From Bacillota bacterium (lineage in GTDB: Bacteria; Bacillota; Clostridia; Acetivibrionales; DSM-1351), in assembly GCA_023441625.1 (NCBI GenBank), contig JAEZOA010000118.1:1-7574 (forward strand): 7,574 nucleotides of DNA, read 5' to 3'. The notes beneath the pieces are model-generated. The model searched no databases and was not told the DNA's origin. It saw only the letters and a list, made by a program, of their open reading frames with translations. The translations under genes and the position numbers were made by a program. Below are positions 1 through 5,294 of the stretch, one piece after another (within the stretch, counting starts at the first letter, position 1; each line of letters opens with the position of its first letter).

Positions 1-266
1 GAAATGATAGAGATTCTTATGATAAGGGCGAAGGAAAAGGCGGCATGAGAATGAGAAGAGCTAAAAGAAAAGTTTGCTCATTCTGTGTTGATAAAGCTAC
101 TGATATAGATTACAAAGATGTTGCTAAGATCAGAAAGTATGTTTCTGAAAAAGGTAAGATTCTTCCTAGAAGAATATCAGGAAACTGTGCAAAACACCAA
201 CGTCAATTGACTAGTGCAATAAAGAGAGCAAGACATATTGCTTTGCTTCCATTTACTACTGATTGA
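1..266 (+). CDS. rpsR: 30S ribosomal protein S18 (5' partial)
   Basis: This is the small-subunit protein S18, which binds 16S rRNA on the platform next to S6. The recognisable core includes KVCSFCVDK, IDYKDV, KGKILPRRISGNCAKHQRQL and IKRARHIALLPF, and the stop is TGA at 264-266. The CxxC pair and the later CAKH give the zinc-binding (C+) form of S18. An ATG at 45 would give 73 residues, but the same frame stays open to the left edge (first full codon at position 3). It reads NDRDSYDKGEGKGG, a Gly- and charge-rich stretch like the basic N-terminal tails of other S18 proteins. I therefore treat the gene as starting outside the window. The purine run at 31-40 could also be a ribosome site for the ATG at 45, so that start is not excluded. 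The usual upstream partners, rpsF and ssb, would lie to the left. The gene is followed by inverted repeats acting as a terminator. Confidence 0.93.
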   Translation, partial: NDRDSYDKGEGKGGMRMRRAKRKVCSFCVDKATDIDYKDVAKIRKYVSEKGKILPRRISGNCAKHQRQLTSAIKRARHIALLPFTTD

Positions 267-268
267 TT

Positions 269-283
269 TTAACAATTTGTTAA
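269..283. repeat. Perfect 15-nt palindrome after rpsR
   Basis: TTAACAA-T-TTGTTAA begins two bases after the rpsR stop codon. It is a perfect 7-bp inverted repeat around one central T. It is AT-rich, so it would make a weak RNA hairpin. Its role is unknown: it could be a minor mRNA 3'-end structure or a protein site. It lies just outside the stronger stem at 291-330. Confidence 0.5.
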
Positions 284-288
284 TAAGA

Positions 289-332
289 AAGTGGCTGTTG
301 CAAAACGAAATATAGTTTTGCAACAGCCACTT
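289..332. terminator. Shared terminator hairpin between convergent rpsR and DUF2461 gene
   Basis: A perfect 16-bp inverted repeat pairs 291-306 (GTGGCTGTTGCAAAAC) with 315-330, around an 8-nt loop (GAAATATA). Two more A-T pairs at 289-290 and 331-332 extend it. The stem starts 24 nt after the rpsR stop and 21 nt after the stop of the minus-strand gene, so it sits where both convergent transcripts must end. Reading the minus strand, the stem is followed by a T-rich run (TTTCTTATTA). On the plus strand the tail is TTATTAGTTA, a weaker T tract. A bidirectional intrinsic terminator is the simplest reading. Confidence 0.82.
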
Positions 333-351
333 ATTAGTTAGTGCTATTTAT

Positions 352-1026
352 TTAATTGTGCGCCTCTACCATACAAAGAAAATCATATATTGGCTTTAGC
401 TCCTTGAAGCCTTTTTTCAATACTTCTGGTAAATTATCTGAAAAAGCTAGTTTAAAATCTTTTTGAACACATTCAAAATAAATATTTTTTCTATCTAACC
501 ATGTTCTAAGGTTCTCTGGCTGCTCAGGGAATTTGCTCCTTTTATATAGCTCGCCACCGATAGTAAATTGGCTTTGAGATTCATAGCATTCCAAGGCTTT
601 TATAAACAAGGGGTGCTTATTAATAATCATATCACGCATATTAAACATAGAACCAGATTGAGCACCATAGTAGCCTAAGCCATAACTGGAACCATTTTGA
701 CCTATCTCAAACCAATAACAGGGGGCTATAGACATTAAAGATTTATCCCTTAAAAAAACAAGCCATACATTATCCCGATACAAGGTTTTATCCTTAGTAA
801 AACGGGTATCTCTTCGCACCCTAGAAATAAGCTTTGAGGGTATAGTTATTAACTGTTGGTCAATTTCTTTCATAGTTGGTGCAAGCTCTGTTATAAGCTG
901 CACAAAAGGGTTATAAACAAGTTCCTTGTATTCAGCTTTGTGGCTATCATACCACTCTTTACTATTATTCATCCTATTTTCAAAAAGAAATTTAAGAGCA
1001 TCAACTGTAAATCCATTAAAACTCAT
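352..1026 (-). CDS. DUF2461 family protein (TIGR02453-type)
   Basis: This 224-residue protein matches by eye the DUF2461 family, a group of about 220 residues with no established biochemical function. Family landmarks are the N-terminal F-ENR and KEWYDSHKAEY at residues 14-33, the basic block RVRRDTRFTKDKTLYR at 69-84, and the aromatic stretch CYWFEIG to GLGYY at 103-120. No signal peptide or membrane segment is visible, so it is probably cytoplasmic. The ATG at 1024-1026 is preceded by a strong Shine-Dalgarno site, GAGGAGGT, at 1031-1038 on the minus strand. It is a single gene that converges on rpsR and diverges from pheA, so it shares no operon with its neighbours. Its position does not suggest a role in translation or phenylalanine synthesis. 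The family call is firm; no function is claimed. Confidence 0.9.
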   Translation of the reverse strand: MSFNGFTVDALKFLFENRMNNSKEWYDSHKAEYKELVYNPFVQLITELAPTMKEIDQQLITIPSKLISRVRRDTRFTKDKTLYRDNVWLVFLRDKSLMSIAPCYWFEIGQNGSSYGLGYYGAQSGSMFNMRDMIINKHPLFIKALECYESQSQFTIGGELYKRSKFPEQPENLRTWLDRKNIYFECVQKDFKLAFSDNLPEVLKKGFKELKPIYDFLCMVEAHN

Positions 1027-1063
1027 TTTTACCTCCTCAAATACAAAACATTTGTTCTGTTCT

Positions 1064-1092
1064 ATTGTGACAGAAATTTATTGAGAAATCAA
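1064..1092 (-). promoter_or_regulatory. Predicted promoter of the DUF2461 gene
   Basis: On the minus strand, TTGATT (1087-1092) is followed after 17 bases by CACAAT (1064-1069), which is directly preceded by TGT, an extended -10 pattern. The -10 hexamer matches the consensus at four of six positions. The start codon is about 40 bases downstream. This is a prediction by eye only. Confidence 0.4.
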
Positions 1093-1105
1093 CCTGAGAA
1101 ATCAA
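1082..1105. repeat. Two tandem 11-bp direct repeats
   Basis: TGAGAAATCAA occurs at 1082-1092 and again at 1095-1105, separated by two bases (13-bp period). On the minus strand this reads as two copies of TTGATTTCTCA. The inner copy contains the predicted -35 hexamer of the DUF2461 promoter. It could be a binding site for a regulator or a simple local duplication. Confidence 0.55.
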
Positions 1106-1202
1106 TTAGTTTAATTTCCTAATAATAAACAAACCATTGATAAATTTGAACACCCATAGACTGAGTTAACAATCTATTTTAAGAGGCTGAATAGTAACAT
1201 TT
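1106..1202. other. Divergent intergenic DNA with no recognised feature
   Basis: This is the middle of the 287-bp gap between the divergent DUF2461 gene and pheA. It is AT-rich. I see no reading frame with a plausible ribosome site, no T-box signature (no TGGNACCGCG-like element) and no strong hairpin. Confidence 0.5.
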
Positions 1203-1224
1203 TTTGCTAAGCAAATTATTTGCT
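1203..1224. promoter_or_regulatory. Overlapping TTTGCT/AGCAAA inverted repeats upstream of pheA
   Basis: The hexamer TTTGCT at 1203-1208 is followed by A and its complement AGCAAA at 1210-1215. The same AGCAAA also begins a second perfect repeat, AGCAAAT-T-ATTTGCT, at 1210-1224. The three half-sites are thus evenly alternating. They end nine bases before the predicted -35 of pheA, a good place for an operator or activator site. No regulator is identified. Confidence 0.35.
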
Positions 1225-1233
1225 TTATTACAG

Positions 1234-1262
1234 TTGGAAATGTAGGGAAAGGATGATATTAT
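1234..1262 (+). promoter_or_regulatory. Predicted promoter of pheA
   Basis: TTGGAA (1234-1239) is followed after 17 bases by TATTAT (1257-1262), preceded by TGA in an extended -10 arrangement. The -10 matches the consensus at five of six positions and the -35 at four of six. The predicted leader to the ATG is about 45 nt, too short for a T-box. Confidence 0.5.
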
Positions 1263-1313
1263 ATATTATTATTGGATAGATTATATTGATTGTAAAAAGA
1301 AAGGATTTAATGT

Positions 1314-2147
1314 ATGGGAAGAATTATTGGGTACATGGGACCACAGGGGACTTTTTCACATGAGGCTGCGGAGGCTTATGTGGAAGGTGGGGACTATGTC
1401 CTAAAGGATTATTTTTCTATATCTGAGGTGCTAAAAGCATTAAAGAATAATCAAATTGAAGATGCTGTAGTTCCAATTGAAAATTCTTTAGAGGGTGCAG
1501 TTAATGTAACCATGGATTTTTTAGCAAAGGAGGATGGCTTATATATAATTGGTGAGCTTATATTGCCTGTAAATTTAAATCTTTTAGCTAAACCGGGTAC
1601 AAGGCAAGAGGATATAGCCATTATATTATCACATCCACAGCCTTTAGGTCAGAGTAGAGATTATTTAAATACCAATTATCCTAATGCCATTCAGCTTGAA
1701 GAAAACAGCACTTCTAAAGCTGCTCAAAAGGTGGTTGACAGCGATGGAACATATGCTGCTATTGCTTCAAATATATCTGCAAGAGTGTATGGGCTTGAAA
1801 TATTAGCAAGTAAAGTACAGGATTTTCAAAACAATAGCACTAGATTTGTTATTATTTCAAAGACATTGCATAAAAGAACAGGACGGGATAAAACCTCTAT
1901 AGTTTTTTCTACTGATAATAAGCCTGGAAGTCTGTATAAAGTATTGGATATTTTTAGTCTGTGGGATATTAATATGACAAGAATAGAATCCAGGCCTGCA
2001 AAAAATGAGCTTGGACAGTATGTATTCTTTGTAGATATTGATGGGCATATTGAGGATCAAGATGTTTTTGATGCACTTACTATGATACAAAGGAAAACAT
2101 CATTTTATAGATTTCTTGGTTCATATCCTGTTTTTAGTAATTTATAA
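1314..2147 (+). CDS. pheA: Prephenate dehydratase
   Basis: This enzyme converts prephenate to phenylpyruvate, with loss of water and CO2, in phenylalanine synthesis in the cytoplasm. The 277-residue length is normal for a monofunctional prephenate dehydratase without a chorismate mutase domain. The catalytic domain covers roughly residues 4-182 and contains GYMGPQGTFSHEAA (6-19), PIENSLEGAVNVT (54-66), SHPQPLGQ (106-113) and the family's catalytic TRF motif (176-178). A C-terminal ACT domain (about 193-273) carries KPGSLYKVL (203-211), in the place of the GALV motif, and ESRP (225-228). These are the phenylalanine-binding signatures, so feedback inhibition by phenylalanine is expected. The ATG is preceded by AGAAAGGA at 1298-1305, eight bases upstream. 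It has its own predicted promoter, and the next gene is 114 bp away behind another promoter, so it is probably monocistronic, although no strong terminator is visible after it. Confidence 0.96.
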   Translation: MGRIIGYMGPQGTFSHEAAEAYVEGGDYVLKDYFSISEVLKALKNNQIEDAVVPIENSLEGAVNVTMDFLAKEDGLYIIGELILPVNLNLLAKPGTRQEDIAIILSHPQPLGQSRDYLNTNYPNAIQLEENSTSKAAQKVVDSDGTYAAIASNISARVYGLEILASKVQDFQNNSTRFVIISKTLHKRTGRDKTSIVFSTDNKPGSLYKVLDIFSLWDINMTRIESRPAKNELGQYVFFVDIDGHIEDQDVFDALTMIQRKTSFYRFLGSYPVFSNL

Positions 2148-2156
2148 TGATATAAT
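2148..2156 (+). promoter_or_regulatory. Possible extended -10 just after pheA
   Basis: TGATATAAT directly follows the pheA stop codon and fits an extended -10 with a perfect TATAAT. No clear -35 lies 16-18 bases upstream. It could be a secondary promoter for the downstream operon, or chance in AT-rich DNA. Confidence 0.25.
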
Positions 2157-2209
2157 AGAGGAGTTACATAGCAAAAATGATGGGAAATAAAGCCATTTAA
2201 GCGCATAAG

Positions 2210-2218
2210 TGGTATAAT
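2210..2218 (+). promoter_or_regulatory. Predicted extended -10 promoter of the MazG-like/gdpP operon
   Basis: TGGTATAAT is a perfect extended -10 element. No good -35 hexamer is present at normal spacing, which extended -10 promoters tolerate. Transcription would begin near 2225, giving a leader of about 37 nt ahead of the first gene. An inverted repeat at 2216-2242 overlaps it. Confidence 0.5.
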
Positions 2219-2242
2219 TTACATTACAAAAAAATGTGAATT
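2216..2242. repeat. Inverted repeat over the operon transcription start
   Basis: AATTTACATT (2216-2225) pairs with AATGTGAATT (2233-2242) around a 7-nt loop (ACAAAAA). Nine pairs are perfect and one is G-T. It overlaps the -10 and the expected start point and has no T tract after it, so an operator is more likely than a terminator. Confidence 0.35.
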
Positions 2243-2261
2243 ACCTACGTGGGGTGAAATT

Positions 2262-2606
2262 ATGGCTATGTTTGATAACCAGCTTGATATCACAAGGAAT
2301 GTAAAAATTATTGAATGGCTTAAAAGCGAACTGCTTGCTGATGTGGCAAATTTATTCAAATCATTAGTCAATGGAGTTCAGGATGAGGTATCAGAAACTT
2401 TCGCCGACACTCTGGCCAATATAATTTTAATATGTTATCTTCTGGGAAAAAGATTAGGAATAAATTATAGGACAATAGAAACAAAAATTGATAATAAGGT
2501 TAAGCTAGGTCTTGTTGAAAACCATGATGTGGAGAAGCATTATGGGGATTTATCCGAACTTGTGAAGCATCTTAATGGGTCACGAGCGAGGAAACAGGGA
2601 GCTTAA
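2262..2606 (+). CDS. MazG-like family protein
   Basis: This is a 114-residue, mostly helical protein resembling the MazG-like family of Firmicutes, part of the all-alpha NTP pyrophosphohydrolase superfamily. The recognisable core is DEVSETFADTLANIILICYL (41-60) followed by LGKRLGINYRTIETKI (61-76). It resembles the second half of a MazG fold, where EELADxL-type helices bind Mg-NTP. The canonical acidic pairs look incomplete: E45 and D49 remain, but the preceding helix (LLADVANLF, 24-32) lacks the usual ExxE. Hydrolase activity is therefore uncertain. The ATG is preceded by GTGGGGTGA at 2249-2257. It is the first gene of the predicted operon and lies 33 bp before gdpP, so a link to nucleotide metabolism or c-di-AMP turnover is possible but inferred from position only. 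Confidence 0.82.
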   Translation: MAMFDNQLDITRNVKIIEWLKSELLADVANLFKSLVNGVQDEVSETFADTLANIILICYLLGKRLGINYRTIETKIDNKVKLGLVENHDVEKHYGDLSELVKHLNGSRARKQGA

Positions 2607-2639
2607 TATGGTGTACTTCATACGCCAGAGGAGATTGAG

Positions 2640-4643
2640 ATGGATAGCAAAAAACTATCACGTATTTTTATTCCAAAGGCAGGATTTTATCTTTGGGTAA
2701 TTTTACTTCTTATTGTGATAATAACAATATTAAATCCAATGTTTTCTATACCTTGGTATGTTTTGTTTGTATTTTTAGTTATTTACAACTACAAATCAAC
2801 CCATATTAGAAATAGAGAAATAACAAAGTATATAGAGACACTAACTTTTAATATTGACTGTGCGACAAAGGATACTTTGCTCAACTTTCCAATGCCTTTA
2901 GTTTTAGCCGAGTTGGATGGTACTACTATATGGTACAACTCCTCCTTTAAAGGGATTTTTGAGGATGAGGATTTTCTAAAGAAAACTATATCAGGTATCA
3001 TTGCCGATATAGGACCCGAAATGACACAGGGCGATAGAATTACAATTTCAAAGGATGTTACAATAAATAATCGCTTCTATTCTGTATTGGGCAATTTGGT
3101 CAAAATTGAGGATACCAATACCGAAGATAGTATAATTGTTATGCTATATTTTATTGATAATACTGAAGTAATAAATGAAAGACAAAAGTTTGAGGATAAT
3201 AAAAATACAGTCGGTTTAGTTGTTATAGATAATTTTGATGATTTGATGCAAAGCTTAGAAGACTCAAAAAGACCGCAGATGATGGCAGAGATTGAAATGA
3301 AGATTGCAGGTTGGATAAGCCATACTGGTGGTGTGTTGAAGAAATTTGAACGAGATAAGTTTTTAATGGTATTTGCTTTTAAATATTTAAAGGAACTGGA
3401 AGAGAAAAAGTTTGAAATACTTGAAACGGTGAAGGAAATTAATTTTGGTAACAAGATTCCTGTTACTCTTAGTATAGGTATGGGTATTAATGCTCCGACT
3501 ATACTGGAAAACATGCATAATGCAAATGCGAGTATAGATATTGCTTTAGGCCGAGGCGGAGATCACGTTGTTATAAAGGACAGGGATAATTTTAGATTTT
3601 TTGGAGGCCGTACAAGAGAGCTAGAAAAACGTACTAGAGTAAAGGCGCGAGTAATAGCATATGCATTAAGAGGGCTAATTGACCAGGCACCATCTGTTCT
3701 GATTATGGGACATGAAAATGCAGATATAGACTGCTTAGGGGCAGCACTTGGAATATATAGAATAGTAAAGAGTAGGGATAAACGGGTTAATATTGTTTTA
3801 AACCACTCAAATGCAAATATTGATTCTATATTAAATAAGCTTGGAAAAGAGCCCGAATACAGTAACGTATTTGTTGGTAGAAATGAAGCCCTTGATATTA
3901 TTACCAAGAAGACCTTGCTTATAATTGTTGATACACATAGGCCTAGCTTTACAGAAACACCAGAGTTAATTCGAATGACAGAACAGATAGTGATAATAGA
4001 TCATCACAGAAGAGGTGCAGACTACATACAGGATGCGGTTTTGTCCTATCATGAGACTTATGCATCATCAACCTGTGAGTTGGTTACAGAGCTAATGCAA
4101 TATTTAGAGGAAAAAATCAGGTTGACAAGTATAGAAACAGAGGCTTTATATGCTGGGATTGTTGTAGATACAAAGAACTTTATTTTCAAGACAGGAGTTA
4201 GAACCTTTGAGGCGGCCTCTTATTTAAGAAGACAGGGCGTTGATACAGTATCAGTTAAGCAGCTTTTCCAGAATGATTTAAAAACCTATATTACAATATC
4301 AAATATAGTAAAAGAAGCTGAATTGGTGTATGATAATATAGCAATATCTATTTGTCCCTCTAATATTAAGAGTGCTCAGTTGATAGCGGCACAAGCGGCA
4401 GACCAGTTATTGAGCTTATCCGGACTTATTGCTGCCTTTGTACTGAGTTATCATGAAGGTGAGGTTGTTATAAGCGGAAGGTCTCTTGGCGAAATTAATG
4501 TACAGATGATACTTGAAAAATTAGGTGGCGGCGGACATATGACAGTTGCTGGTGCACAAATAGAAAATGTAACAATTCAAGAAGCAAAAGAAAGGCTTAA
4601 GGATGCTATATATGAGTACATTGATAGCTTAAGCAAAGAATAG
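2640..4643 (+). CDS. gdpP: c-di-AMP phosphodiesterase GdpP (YybT), DHH family
   Basis: This membrane-anchored enzyme hydrolyses the second messenger c-di-AMP to 5'-pApA. Its 667 residues show the full family layout. There are two transmembrane helices near 16-32 and 36-50, then a PAS-like sensor domain (about 80-175), which binds haem in studied relatives. A degenerate GGDEF domain (about 188-315) ends at GRGGDHVVIKD (304-314) and is not expected to make c-di-GMP. The DHH domain (about 350-510) carries GHENADID (357-364), DTH (431-433), IDHH (453-456) and VVDTKNF (508-514). The DHHA1 domain ends with GGGGHMTVAGA (629-639). Expected metal ligands H358, D362, D364, D431, H455 and D510 are all present. 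The ATG is preceded by AGAGGAG, and the gap from the MazG-like gene is 33 bp. It lies upstream of rplI and dnaB, as in other Firmicutes. I see no c-di-AMP riboswitch before it. Confidence 0.96.
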   Translation: MDSKKLSRIFIPKAGFYLWVILLLIVIITILNPMFSIPWYVLFVFLVIYNYKSTHIRNREITKYIETLTFNIDCATKDTLLNFPMPLVLAELDGTTIWYNSSFKGIFEDEDFLKKTISGIIADIGPEMTQGDRITISKDVTINNRFYSVLGNLVKIEDTNTEDSIIVMLYFIDNTEVINERQKFEDNKNTVGLVVIDNFDDLMQSLEDSKRPQMMAEIEMKIAGWISHTGGVLKKFERDKFLMVFAFKYLKELEEKKFEILETVKEINFGNKIPVTLSIGMGINAPTILENMHNANASIDIALGRGGDHVVIKDRDNFRFFGGRTRELEKRTRVKARVIAYALRGLIDQAPSVLIMGHENADIDCLGAALGIYRIVKSRDKRVNIVLNHSNANIDSILNKLGKEPEYSNVFVGRNEALDIITKKTLLIIVDTHRPSFTETPELIRMTEQIVIIDHHRRGADYIQDAVLSYHETYASSTCELVTELMQYLEEKIRLTSIETEALYAGIVVDTKNFIFKTGVRTFEAASYLRRQGVDTVSVKQLFQNDLKTYITISNIVKEAELVYDNIAISICPSNIKSAQLIAAQAADQLLSLSGLIAAFVLSYHEGEVVISGRSLGEINVQMILEKLGGGGHMTVAGAQIENVTIQEAKERLKDAIYEYIDSLSKE

Positions 4644-4661
4644 TGATAGAGTTTCTAAAAT

Positions 4662-4765
4662 GGGAGGTTAAGGTTGAAAGAACTTAAATAATAAATAAAG
4701 GGGGACCGAGTCCATGCCAGTACTTTAATGGAGTTTTGTGCCAAATGCGGGGCATGGGCATAATT
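4662..4765 (+). promoter_or_regulatory. Possible rplI leader with alternative stems and minimal ORFs
   Basis: The gdpP-rplI gap is richer in G than the flanking spacers. A hairpin GGAC-CGA-GTCC (4703-4713) competes for 4712-4713 with a longer-range perfect 7-bp pairing, CCATGCC (4712-4718) with GGCATGG (4751-4757). The second stem ends eight bases before the L9 start codon and covers its only Shine-Dalgarno-like G run. Two strong ribosome-site-like runs, GGGAGG (4662-4667) and AAAGGGGGA (4697-4705), precede tiny frames rather than rplI: TTG AAA GAA CTT AAA stop at 4674-4691 and ATG CCA GTA CTT stop at 4714-4728. Translational control of L9 is an inference. Confidence 0.25.
4728..4763 (+). other. 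11-codon ORF with CxxC motif ahead of rplI
   Basis: The frame reads MEFCAKCGAWA and stops with TAA two bases before the rplI ATG. Its start codon overlaps the stop of the preceding four-codon frame (TAATG), so ribosomes finishing that frame could restart here. The sequence resembles the first CxxC knuckle of zinc-ribbon proteins. It may be a leader peptide, the remnant of a lost zinc-ribbon gene, or chance. No ribosome site lies at optimal distance from its own ATG; the G-rich run at 4697-4705 is about 22 bases upstream. Confidence 0.2.
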
Positions 4766-5212
4766 ATGAAAGTTATATTGAAGCAGGATGTTAAAGGAAC
4801 AGGGAAAAAGGAACAAATGGTGGAAGTTAGCGATGGGTATGCTAGAAACTTTCTGTTCCCAAAGGGACTTGCTGTCGAAGCAAGCGCAGTGAATATAAAT
4901 GTAATGAAAACTAAAAAAGAGGCTGAAGTTCAAAAGAAAGATCGAGAAATAGCTCAGGCCAAAGAATTAGCAAATAAAATTAAGGATATTACTTTAACAT
5001 TAAAGGTAAAAGCAGGAGATAACGGAAAGCTTTTTGGTTCCATAACGAGTAAGGATGTTGCAGAAGCTATGAAGAATCAACATAAGCTTGAGATTGACAA
5101 AAAGAAGATTGTTATGCCGGATTCACTCAAGTCAGTGGGAACTTGTGAGGTTGAGGTTAAGCTTTATCCTGAGATTAGCTCAAAGTTTACAGTAAAAATT
5201 GAGAGTCTGTAG
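4766..5212 (+). CDS. rplI: 50S ribosomal protein L9
   Basis: L9 binds 23S rRNA near the base of the L1 stalk and helps maintain reading frame and ribosome spacing. The protein starts with the canonical MKVILKQDVKGTGKK and carries the rRNA-binding signature VSDGYARNFLFPKGLAVEA. These belong to the N-terminal domain (about 1-47). A long charged connecting helix (about 41-75) and a C-terminal domain (about 78-148) follow. The ATG at 4766 gives 148 residues, the usual family length. The frame can be extended to a TTG at 4736, but the ten extra residues are not L9-like and have no ribosome site, so the later start is preferred. A good AGGAGG site is missing: only GGGGCATGGGC lies upstream, inside a possible stem. 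Coupling to upstream translation is therefore possible. The gene is co-directional with gdpP and dnaB in a predicted operon. Confidence 0.97.
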   Translation: MKVILKQDVKGTGKKEQMVEVSDGYARNFLFPKGLAVEASAVNINVMKTKKEAEVQKKDREIAQAKELANKIKDITLTLKVKAGDNGKLFGSITSKDVAEAMKNQHKLEIDKKKIVMPDSLKSVGTCEVEVKLYPEISSKFTVKIESL

Positions 5213-5294
5213 GTTAAAGACAGTTATTAGGTAGTTTGTATTCATAGTAAAAATTGCCGTAAATGTAAAAACTAATAGAAATGGTGGAAATGCA

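Noticed and set aside
856..1122. Plus-strand ORF of 88 codons overlapping the DUF2461 gene
   Set aside because: Most of it is antisense to a well-supported gene, and its hydrophobic, Lys/Phe-rich composition is typical of an AT-rich shadow frame.
1106..1313. Possible T-box or attenuator leader for pheA
   Set aside because: There is no T-box consensus, no terminator with a T tract and no Phe-rich leader peptide, and the predicted promoter leaves a leader of only about 45 nt.
2177..2200. Seven-codon ORF (MMGNKAI) between pheA and the MazG-like gene
   Set aside because: The GAGGAG run is 13 bases from the ATG, the peptide is featureless, and the frame lies upstream of the predicted main promoter.
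2148..2261. c-di-AMP (ydaO-type) riboswitch ahead of the gdpP operon
   Set aside because: The space is too short and the conserved ydaO-type core segments are not visible.
2608..2700. 30-codon ORF (MVYFIRQRRLRW start) overlapping the beginning of gdpP in another frame
   Set aside because: It has a fair upstream purine run, but most of it lies inside gdpP codons, its composition is not protein-like and I recognise nothing in it.
3077..3907. Minus-strand ORFs inside gdpP
   Set aside because: They are Ser/Ile/Leu-rich antisense shadows of a clear gdpP coding region and lack recognisable domains.
4736..4765. TTG-initiated extension of rplI by ten residues
   Set aside because: The extra residues are not L9-like and no ribosome site precedes the TTG. 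The ATG at 4766 gives the canonical N-terminus and the normal 148-residue length.
5213..5294. Internal promoter before dnaB
   Set aside because: TTGTAT and TTGCCG can serve as -35-like hexamers, but no -10 with good match lies at proper spacing.
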